In this document: positions 55,902 through 64,000 of the stretch, one piece after another
How positions within the stretch are numbered: the first letter of the stretch is position 1
How the letters are laid out: the number at the start of each line of letters is the position of its first letter
Assembly: GCF_037975245.1 (NCBI RefSeq)
Contig: NC_092563.1
Location: 14,372,001 to 14,436,000, forward strand
Origin: Apostichopus japonicus
Taxonomy: Eukaryota; Echinodermata; Holothuroidea; Aspidochirotida; Stichopodidae
Length of the DNA: 64,000 nt
Reading direction: 5' to 3'
Notes under the pieces: generated by a model
Told to the model about the DNA's origin: nothing
What the model saw: only the letters and a program-made list of their open reading frames with translations
The model's database searches: none
Translations under genes and position numbers: made by a program

Positions 55902-58900
55902 ATGGATATTGAGCAGGAAGGGAGATGGATATGCTTTTCCTGTGCAGCTTCCAACATACTCCTTCCCAATCCCTCACTTACTGATCTCCTACACCATGTT
56001 AGATCCCCACATGGGTTATATCCAAACTTCAATCTAGTATGTGGTTTTGAACATTGCCTGAGGAATTACAAAACTTTTAAAGGTATCTGGAAACACATGA
56101 CAGAGGTCCATCCTCATTTCTTTCTAAGTGGACCAGCACCTAACAGCCCATACCTTTATCCAGCTGCCCCAGGTATTCTTGAAAATGCATTGGCATATCT
56201 TAGACTTGTACAAGAGGATCATGGATACATGCAAGATATTGCTAGGCCACTGGTAAGAGAACCTGACGAAGAAAACTTTATGGAAGAGGATGAAGAAGTT
56301 GGACAAGAGAATCATGCTTACATGCAAAATGTTGCTGGGCCTCTTGTCAGACAACCTGATGAAGGTGACGCTCAAAACGTAGAGGGTACATTAATGGCCC
56401 ATGAGGGGGATCAGCAAGCAGATCCAATATTGGTTGTGGAAAACAACAATCAGTGCAACCACTTAGACAAGTACACAACTGCTAGTATGTTTCTGGCTCG
56501 TGTTCAGCATAGAAGCTGTCTTCCTCAGGCAACAGTGGATAACATCAAAGACGAAACATGTGCGCTAGTGCAAAATATATTACAGAGATTACATATAAAA
56601 GTAAATTCAGCTCTAGAGGGGTACTGTTCCCCTGCATTGATGAACACTGTTTCAGAATATTTTCAGGATGAAATCAATCCATTTGACGATCTTGACACAG
56701 CATATCGACAGAAAAAGTTTTTCGAGACACTCTTTCCTCTTGTGGTGAGCATACAATTATGGTTTATCTTCATTTTTATTGTAATGGCAAATGTTGGAGA
56801 GGTAATCTTTTAGTGGTGGTGTTGGCTGAAAGGGTGCAAAAGACATATGCCATACGAATGACACATCTTGTAGCCATATATTCCCCATGCTTCCCTATTC
56901 GCCCACCCCACCCCTCCCCCTCCCAAAAAAAATTACCAAAATTAGGGGACTTTGGTTGAGTTTTTCCACCAGACACCCGAAGTTGATGCATTTTCACTAT
57001 ACAGTGTGTTAATGAAATAAGTGAAATTAATGAATTGAAGAATTCATGGTTAACTCTTGTGAAGTCAAAAGCCTCAAAAACTTAAGTTTAAATAATTTTT
57101 TTTTTTTATAGTTTGCTTAATCAGTTTGTGGTTTAAACCAAATCAATACCTAACCTTCTTACTAAACATTAATCATCATTTTAATATTCGAATGAGCCAC
57201 TTTAGTATGAACAATATTAGTGCAACCAATGTTTCAACAGTATTGTCATTATCTATTCTACAGAAAGCAAGAGAAGGATTTCTTGGCAATCGTCTGCTTT
57301 TTAGAGGTGCTGGAGACAGGCGAAGAAGAGTAATGGTTCAGGATTATTTTTACTATGTGCCTGTGTTGGAACAATTGAAAGTGTTATTATCTAATCAAAG
57401 GTATCTTAAAGAAGTGGTTAAAAGGCAGCACCACCAGAAAAATGCAATAATGACAGACGTGAGCAATGGTACTATTCTAAAAACACATGAATTATTTTCT
57501 AGAGCAGGGACCTCCTTGAAGCTTGTTCTTTACTATGACGACGTTGAATTGTGTAATCCAATAGGGACGAGGCGTATTAGACATAAAGTTGGTTTGTTTT
57601 ATTACTCTATTATGAATCTTGCTCCTCAGTATAGATCAAAAATGGAATCAATAAATTTGTATGCAGCAGCACTGTACAGTCACATCAAAGAGCATGGTCT
57701 TGATGTCATCCTAAAACCCTTTCAGCAGGATCTTGAAAGTCTTGCTGATGGTGTCACAATTGAAAATGACACGATGGTCACTGGGGCTCTTCTTGCTTTT
57801 GTTGCTGATACACCTGCAAGCCATTTAGGTGGCGGGTTTAAAGAAGGGGTTGGGTTCGCTTTTCAGAAATGTCGACATTGCAATGCTGATGAGGTGACAA
57901 TGCAAGAAAGTTTTTCTGAATCTAATTTCAACCCAAGATCTTTAAAATCTCATGAAGAGCAATGTAGATTGATTGAGACAGCTCCTAATACTGAACTTCG
58001 TAGTCATTATTCTACTGTATTTGGTGTGAACAGAAGAAGCATTATGTGCGATTTTCCTTTCTTCGATGTTACACATATGCTTCCACAAGACCTCATGCAT
58101 GTTTTCTTAGAAGGAATTTTGCCATTTGAACTGAAATTGTTCATTAAGTATTGTGTGCAAGAACAATTAACAACTATAGACCAGCTAAATGCTGGTATTA
58201 CATCATTCCCATATGGCTATTACCAAACAAGAAACATTCCTAAGCCAATCAGTGAGAATGTAATCAATGACAATGCATCACCTCTTATTGATGATGCAAT
58301 TAAGATGTGGACCTTGTGTAGGATTGTTCCATTTATAGTGAAAGATCTTGTACCATCAGAGAATGCGCACTGGCAAAATCTGCATCAAATTCTACAAATA
58401 GCTCATATTTGTATGTCATGCGTAATAAGTTTAGAAACAGTGAGTGTTTTGAAAGAACTCATTTCTGAACACCTTGCTCGATTTAAGCTTTTGTATAATC
58501 GACAAATTACCCCAAAGCAACACTACTTGATTCATATGCCAATGCTCATTGTCATGTATGGTCCACCAATAAGGCTATGGTGCACTAGATTTGAAGCTAA
58601 GCACAGATTCTTTAAGAAAATTGCACGACTTGGAAATTTCAAGAACATTGCCAAGTCTTTGTGCGAGAGACACCAGAGTCTGCATGCAACTAACTTTTTG
58701 GATGACCAACTGGATGGATCGTCTTGCCCTTTGTTCACAAAACTGGAAATTGGGAAATCTACAGCTCTCCAAAATAACGAATATAGAATGGCTGTTAATA
58801 CTCTATACCTTCAGGGTGTAATGCACAGAGATCAAAATCCTGTACGAAGCATATCAACAGCAAAATGGGTTGTTGTGTTTGGCATTAAGTTTGTTGCAAC

Positions 58901-59204
58901 CGTATCTGTGGTTCTATTGGGTTTTGACAAAGAGCGTGAACTACCAAGTTTTGCAAAGGTAAGCCAAATTTTGGTTGTTAATTATAATAAGATAATTTTA
59001 CATTGTGATTGCTTGCAAACAATTTTTTATCATGAAAACCTGCTCTCATATGAGATTGCAATTCCTGATGTGGAGAAAGAAATGTCATTGCTTATTGACA
59101 GTGACTGTCTTCCCCTACATGAAGTAGCACATATTCTTCAGTTTGGAGCAAAGAAATATGTCAATTTCAGAAATAATATTTCAGAACTGTTAAGTCAGGC
59201 GTGA
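55902..59204 (+). CDS. EnSpm/CACTA (tnp2-like) transposase with N-terminal zinc finger
   Basis: Two coding exons, 55902-56744 and 57264-59204, joined in phase 0 across a GTGAGC…CAG intron, give 927 residues from MDIEQEGRWICFSC. The N-terminus has a CFSC knuckle and a C2H2-like finger (VCGFEHCLRN…HMTEVH). An acidic linker holds two diverged copies of HGYMQDIARPLVREPDEE. The second exon carries the transposase core: LVLYYDDVELCNPIGTRR (first acidic site), YSIMNLAPQYRSKM, KPFQQDLESLADGV, FVADTPASHLGGGFKEGVGF with KCRHC, VTHMLPQDLMHVFLEGILP (second) and RLWCTRFEAKHRFFKK (likely glutamate). This order follows the Pfam tnp2 transposase pattern. Role: cutting at the CACTG ends and reinsertion. The frame is intact. 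Acidic residues are assigned by eye, not by alignment. Confidence 0.85.
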
Positions 59205-59621
59205 GAAAGAATATCAACCAGACAACCTATTTCTACCCATATTCACCCATTATTTGTTACTGTGGTTTCATGAATAAGTTGCAATTGGATGAAATATAGG
59301 TATGGTGTCATGTACGTCTCGGATTCTTGAAAACATATATTTACAAGGGCATAGTGGCTACAGAAACTGCACAGAGATCTTTACTTTGATAACCAGAAAG
59401 CCAAAAGGCTGAGTAATTCACAATTGCACCAATTCCTTTTGCCTGTGGAGTTATTTGTAACATTTTAAGCATAAAGTAAAAACATGTACACTGTTGGAAA
59501 GAGATGTGCCACACAATTATTCCATGCTTTGCAATGTATTAATGTATGGCCAATTGTTTTAGTAAGCTTTAATTGGGTTTTGAAGTTAGTTCAACATGCT
59601 TGTCACATCAAATTATAAAGT

Positions 59622-59627
59622 AATAAA
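59622..59627 (+). terminator. Likely polyadenylation signal of the transposase gene
   Basis: AATAAA on the plus strand, 418 bp after the stop codon, just ahead of the TTAA-type MITE insertion. No competing AATAAA was noticed between it and the stop. Confidence 0.5.
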
Positions 59628-59694
59628 CAAGTTGAGTTTGAAGTGTTCTGTTGAGTCATCATTTTATTGTCATATTTCAATTAACTAGAGGAAT

Positions 59695-59880
59695 TTAAAG
59701 GGTAGTACGACTCGGCGCGCAAAAAGAAACGTCTAATGCTGGTAATATGACCTAGACTTTTGAATGAGGTGTAACAGAAGTGTTAGACACCACCATTGAT
59801 ACCAGAAAGTACACACACAGCTTGCTACCTTCGGTAGGTGTACAGTCAGTACATGTATACAGCTGTGGTCACTGCTCAAG
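59695..59880 (-). mobile_element. TTAA-type MITE, truncated copy 2
   Basis: Starts TTAAAGGGTAGTACGACTCG and reads as the reverse complement of the right half of the copy at 62539-62906 (gtgttagacaccaccat, acacacacagcttgctacct). Similarity ends near 59880, where the other half is missing. It is nested inside the CACTA element downstream of the transposase gene. Confidence 0.7.
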
Positions 59881-60419
59881 CCACTTGGTGGCTTAGAATC
59901 CTGCTCGCAGAGACTGCATCTGATGTTTGCTGTGAAAATGCACTTCACTTCTATGAGTAAGCACTGTTACATATGTATATGGATTTACGGCTGGTAAGGT
60001 TGAATGCATCATAAATTTAAGGTAGGCAGCCTATAAGTTAACATTTGAATGCAACATCATGTGTCTATACCAATTCCATTCAAAATCAAGATCTAACAAT
60101 GACTATGATCCCATTCCATAGCATTTAATTGTGATCATTTGAAGTCTTGCTTTTGGATGTTACTACAGTACTGTAATCCTATGGGCCAAGTTCACTTGAA
60201 TCTAGTGAAACCAACTAAGCTAGCATAACTATACATACTGTACACTTAAATTTAGCACAAACCTTTGCAACACACTTGAATTGAGTCTTGTTATCCTATC
60301 ACTAGAATTAGGTGATACCACAAAACCTAATTCGCAGTGTTTCTTACTAATGTCCAGTAAGTGACAACTGAATTGCAGTTGGTGCACTCAATTCAAGTAT
60401 GCTGGGGTTTAATACTCTA

Positions 60420-60446
60420 GAATGAAGTGCTACTTTTTTTACAGTG
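60420..60446 (-). repeat. Right terminal inverted repeat of the CACTA element
   Basis: Read on the minus strand: CACTGT, seven A, GTAGCACTTCATTC. Inverted partner of 47007-47033. Confidence 0.8.
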
Positions 60447-60650
60447 TAGGAACTCTAACTCAAAAAGAGTCCAGCCTAGTAAAAGTAAGACAGATCAGAT
60501 TCAGAGTTGAAACTCCTGCATTGAGATTGGGACTCCTCCAGAGTCCATAATGACATTAAAATGGAGGACACAGACTTCAGAGCCTAAGCAAGAATCTGTA
60601 AAACTTATTTTGCAAAAGTCGTATATCAAAGTTGATTCAAATTGTGGTAC

Positions 60651-61255
60651 AATTATAGAATACAGGGCCATTCATTAACTCTTCCCAGCATCCGGATGCG
60701 CGGATGCGCGGTGAGCCTGTACATGTCCGTATAATTACACGTAAAACGCCCTCTAAAATTCCATCACGTATTTCATTTTGACTCCGCATCCGCGCATCCG
60801 CGCATCCACCTCGTGAGTACTAGGAAAGGACTTAAATAATTTTCGAAAGTTTCCCCATATACCATCACGTATTTCATTTTGACTCCGCATCCACGCATCC
60901 GCGCATCCACCCCTGGAGCACTAGGAATGGACTTAAATAATTTTCGAAAAGTTTCAACATATACCATCACGTATTTCCAATACTGAAAGTCCCGTATGTA
61001 CGAAGATATTCCACATCAATAGTGTGTCGTTCTTAAAAGGCATCCGTACATGTGCGACGCCCACTAAAATTCCGGAAGTACTAGGAAAGGACTTAGGAAA
61101 TTTTTGACTCCGCATCCACGCATCCGCGCATCCACTCAAAAAGAAAGAACTGGGACTTTGACATTTTTTACTTACATATGTACTGGGGTGAGACTGAGCA
61201 TCCGCGCATCCGGATGCTCAGATAGAATCATCGAGTGGCCCTGTATTCTATAATT
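60651..61255. mobile_element. 605-bp inverted-repeat element rich in GCATCCGC
   Basis: The ends AATTATAGAATACAGGGCCA and TGGCCCTGTATTCTATAATT are perfect 20-bp inverted repeats. Just inside, CATCCGGATGCGCGGATGC is mirrored by GCATCCGCGCATCCGGATG. The interior has about three imperfect copies of a roughly 107-bp unit (gactccgcatccgcgcatcc, tactaggaaaggacttaaat, ataccatcacgtatttc). No coding sequence. The target duplication is unclear. Confidence 0.75.
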
Positions 61256-61299
61256 ACTCCCAAATTGTTTCCAAACTACACATTGGCATATTGTGTGCA

Positions 61300-61556
61300 A
61301 AGTGTATGTATGTATGTATATGTATGTATATTAGATCCTCCTGCAAGCAGGAACTCGCGAAGAAGCCATCATTGGCTTATCAAAGCCGCAAGCTGACCAA
61401 GGTCAGTCTCTTACATTCAAATTTAACGTCCATGATTATGAATTGTTAATTGTCAACAACTCTGTAACTGGACGACATACATTAATCTTGGAGTGACTCG
61501 AACCAGGGACCTTATGATTGGAAGGCACCGGTGTTAACCACTGAGCTAACACTCCA
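61300..61556 (-). mobile_element. tRNA-derived SINE with intact tRNA-like head
   Basis: On the minus strand the head begins GGAGTGTTAGCTCAGTGG (box A TAGCTCAGTGG) and has box B GGTTCGAGTC followed by ACTCC. The ends GGAGTG and CACTCC can pair as an acceptor stem, and CCTT/AAGG as an anticodon stem. A body of about 150 bp follows, ending GCGAGTTCCTGCTTGCAGGA, then an (ATAC)n tail at about 61305-61332. The body and tail show that this is a SINE and not a tRNA gene. Confidence 0.8.
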
Positions 61557-61619
61557 GTAACCCTTTGTGTAACCCTTTGTCAAGTCATCAACTCCAGCAT
61601 AAAACAGTGTAGGCCGGCC

Positions 61620-61784
61620 TATCTCATCTGATGTCCCTCCCCTCCCCAAAATGTCTGGTCCACCTTTAAATGGTCAGAAAATGTTTACTTTTAGAAAATA
61701 GGTTCTGCTAGCCCCCTCCCAGCCCAGGAAGCACTGTGGGACCCCCTTAATTCAAAAAAAAAAGTTTTGCTACGCCCCTGATCA
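61620..61784. repeat. Decayed MITE-like fragment
   Basis: Ends in TTTTGCTACGCCCCTG, similar to the right termini of the hAT-like MITEs in this window. The left end was not found. Confidence 0.35.
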
Positions 61785-62031
61785 CTAAGTCATAATGTGG
61801 CTGCCTTTTCCTTGGAAGTTCAACCCAATCACAAAGAATGAGAAAATATCCAAACCTACAGATGGACACAACGTTGGCTTGTGAACAGTTGCATCGATTG
61901 AACGTGGCTTTCATTCATATGTACTTGTGTTGAATTCATTTCCCTGTTAGAGAAGCTATATATCGTCATCTTTGAGTAATCACAGGATTTCATAATTCTT
62001 TTGCTTCTTACAGTTGTGTTTTTCTTTCAGA

Positions 62032-63753
62032 ATGGAACCATTAAAACAGCACATAAAGAAAGTCTTTGCAACATTGCGGGGGGACCTGAAAACAAGAAGA
62101 GAGTGCCTGACATCGACAGAGGCCCTGTGGGAGAGCCTCATCAATACCGTTGAGCAGTACCATTGCTGCTCGAGGGCCCAGGAGGGAAAGACCAATGTTG
62201 CAGTATTCAGAGATTTTCCTGAAGCTAATGAGAAGTTGCAAACAAAACTTGTGTCCACCATGAGTCTCCTGGTTGACCGAATTCAGAAAAAAATGTTAGT
62301 GTTGAAAATAAATGTTTGATTTGTAATTTAGTGGAGGTGAAAGGTCATTTGAGACCTGCAGAGGATCATGCATATGCAGTAGGTAAACCATATGGTGAGA
62401 AGTCATCTGAGGTCATCATACTGTACTGTAGATCAGAAAGTAAAACTCATGTAAACATGATATTTCAAGAAGGGTTTTGATGCAGTCTGCCGTGATTCTC
62501 CTCATTGATACATTGCAGCCAAAAAAAAATTATAAAGATTAAAGGCATTGAAGACTCGCCCCAAACCGCGTGCGGCCATCTGAAAAAGTTAACTTTCTGT
62601 TGCTTGCAAGTGATGTTTTGTTTGTGTCGCTACAAAATGCAGACAGAAATGAAACATGATACCTTGTTATCTTTAGCTGGACCTGAGATGTCCATCGCTG
62701 TATCGTTTATACATTGTGCTGCGGGTATTGAGTGCAGCTGTTTGTACTGACTGTACACTAGTGTCTAATTACCGAAGGTAGCAAGCTGTGTGTGTATTTT
62801 CTGGGATCGATGGTGGTGTCTAACACTTCTGTTACACCTCATTCAAAACTAGGTCAGATTACCGGCATTAGATGTTTCTTTTTGCGCGAGTCTTCACACC
62901 CTTTAAGTTTTAAAGCAATATTGTAGTGGTAGATAATGTAAGCTTACAGTAAGATGTAAGGTATAGTATTTCACATTGTGCTATCATTTAAGTTTTAGGG
63001 GCTGTTAAAGTATCAGTACATTTTTAAATAAATCTCTTGGGCAAAACAAGCAAGAATCTTAAACAGAGAATCAAATGAAGTCCACTTTCAACCATCCTAA
63101 GACTTTCACAGATAATAGTTGTTGGCTTATATGTCTTCCTTATTTATGTACACATGACAGTAAGACTGCATGGTTCTCCTTCCATTACAGGCCGGTCCTA
63201 GAAAAGACATCCAAAGCAGCACACACTGGTTGGCAGTCTACTTGGCAGCTGCTCGCAAAGCAAGGGAGGCATGTTGATGTTGCAGAGAGTGTGAAAGGAA
63301 CCTCAACTGAGCCATGCCTAGCAGACATGTTGCTATGGTTACAAAGACTGAATCTTCTTTTACAGCAAGAGTATCCTTTTTCATGATAATGTTCCTCAAG
63401 ATCTGCTTTATTGGCTCCAATTATATATTCCTAATATTATATAATTCCTAATTCCTATAGCTAGGAAAGTTTTGTGATTACATAATCGACCTGCCTAGGT
63501 CGTAAATCGACCTCAGCCTACACAATTAGCCTGCATAGCTTCTGAACACCATTAGGCTCTTTGTGTAAACACTGTGTGGAAATATGTTCATGTCTACAGT
63601 GTAGTTAATCATACAACGTTCACACAAAGACCCTCATACAAGAAACAATATGTGGCAGACGTTGCAGACTTATTGGTAAAAAGAGGTCATGTTACGACCA
63701 AGGCAAGTCGTTTACGGAATCTCAAGAAACTTTTCCATGATAGCGTGCTATAG
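62032..63753 (+). CDS. AIRIM: C1orf109/AIRIM homologue (AFG2-interacting ribosome maturation factor)
   Basis: Three coding exons on the plus strand: 62032-62294, 63191-63370 and 63600-63753. Phases join (2, 2), giving 198 residues; human C1orf109 is 203. The start MEPLKQHIKKVFATLRGD follows a splice acceptor (tttttctttcag) by one base, so a 5' untranslated exon lies upstream. Features shared with the family are an early helix with a LW motif (TEALWESLINTVEQY), VFRDFPEANEKLQTKLV (family FPDLKERLRRKQLV) and CLADMLLWLQRLN (family VADMLEWLQDI). In mammals the protein works with the AAA ATPases SPATA5/SPATA5L1 in cytoplasmic 60S subunit maturation; that role is inferred here. The third exon (SYKKQYVADVADLL to the stop) is less like the human tail and is chosen mainly on splice phase and total length. 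A TTAA MITE sits in its first intron. Confidence 0.75.
62539..62906 (+). mobile_element. TTAA-type MITE, complete copy 3
   Basis: Flanked by TTAA at both ends (62539-62542 and 62903-62906). Terminal inverted repeats AGGCATTGAAGACTCGCC and GCGAGTCTTCACACCCT are separated by a 330-bp interior without coding capacity. Closely similar to 4028-4378. Intronic in the AIRIM-like gene. Confidence 0.85.
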
Positions 63754-64000
63754 TTGGGTATGTACAGCAGACCTTTAAGATAGCAAACCACCTCTCTCTG
63801 TGACAGTGTTATCCTAACTTTCAAGTTGTGAAAGTTTGTGTTACGTGGCAGCCTAACTCAGCAATTTTCATATACATCATGAACCGTAACATGATGCACA
63901 ACCTCGCTGTTCCGTTACCTAGCAAATGAGGTTTGCAAGCATTCCCTTAAATGTGCTATAAGATCTATTTCTTAACAATATCTTTAAAGATATTCATTCA
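63754..64000. other. Downstream of the AIRIM-like gene
   Basis: Probably its 3' untranslated region, running to the window edge. No other feature seen. Confidence 0.5.

Larger units (their letters stand above)
47007..60446. mobile_element. Complete-looking EnSpm/CACTA (CMC) transposon, 13.4 kb
   Basis: The left end reads CACTGTAAAAAAAATAGCAC (47007 onward). The right end, read on the minus strand from 60446, is CACTGTAAAAAAAGTAGCAC. The two match at 24 of the first 27 positions, and CACTG is the signature terminus of this superfamily. TA flanks both sides (47005-47006 and 60447-60448), a possible 2-bp target duplication. Subterminal zones at about 47029-47215 and 60190-60400 carry scattered CTTGAATT/AATTCAAG-type words in both orientations, as CACTA elements usually do. 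Between the ends lie only two genes, divergently arranged: a tnp2-like transposase and a SAM-domain protein. Both have complete frames across all exons. A truncated TTAA-type MITE (59695-59880) has inserted near the right end. Subfamily assignment is from memory of conserved patterns, not a search. Confidence 0.82.

Noticed and set aside
56124-56375. Minus-strand 83-residue frame
   Set aside because: Shadow of the transposase first exon.
61486-61556. A tRNA gene on the minus strand with good A and B boxes and a pairable acceptor stem
   Set aside because: It is followed by a SINE body ending in GCGAGTT plus a hairpin and an (ATAC)n tail, so it is the head of a SINE.

Overview
The window is nuclear DNA of an invertebrate animal, most likely a deuterostome and plausibly an echinoderm such as a sea cucumber. 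The evidence is AT-rich introns with GT-AG boundaries, small exons, animal-specific gene families, abundant short words such as taggcctac and tactgtac, and a heavy load of small DNA transposons, SINEs and LINE tails. The species call is inference only. No bacterial or phage features are present, and no standard RNA gene was recognised.

Four host genes can be assembled exon by exon with matching splice phases. (1) A four-exon MARVEL-domain membrane protein of the CMTM/plasmolipin type lies on the minus strand at 7873-15208. (2) A five-exon transmembrane metallophosphoesterase of the TMPPE type lies on the minus strand at 21345-28288. (3) A six-exon PRELI-domain mitochondrial lipid-transfer protein (SLMO/PRELID3) lies on the minus strand at 33857-41728. 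(4) A three-exon homologue of C1orf109/AIRIM, a ribosome-maturation factor, lies on the plus strand at 62032-63753. Much of the rest is repeats: a 182-bp satellite at the left edge, several hAT-type MITEs with 8-bp target duplications, a TTAA-type MITE in three copies, two tRNA-derived SINEs, two 5'-truncated LINE tails, a possible LTR with a tRNA-Leu primer site, and a U2 snRNA-like sequence.

Two large mobile elements stand out. At 15418-18558 lies a 3.1-kb foldback element flanked by the 8-bp duplication AGTACCGT. Its long inverted ends are arrays of a 20-bp palindromic unit centred on TGATATCA, and it carries a fragment of coding-like sequence. At 47007-60446 lies what appears to be a complete 13.4-kb EnSpm/CACTA (CMC) transposon. 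Its ends are inverted CACTGTAAAAAAA repeats with subterminal CTTGAATT-like repeats and a flanking TA. Inside are two divergent genes sharing a roughly 1-kb promoter region: a 927-residue zinc-finger plus tnp2-like transposase in two exons (plus strand), and an eight-exon SAM-domain protein of the SAMD3-like family (minus strand). Both have open frames. I infer that the SAM protein is the accessory partner of the transposase, comparable in role to plant TnpA. This is the most interesting system in the window.
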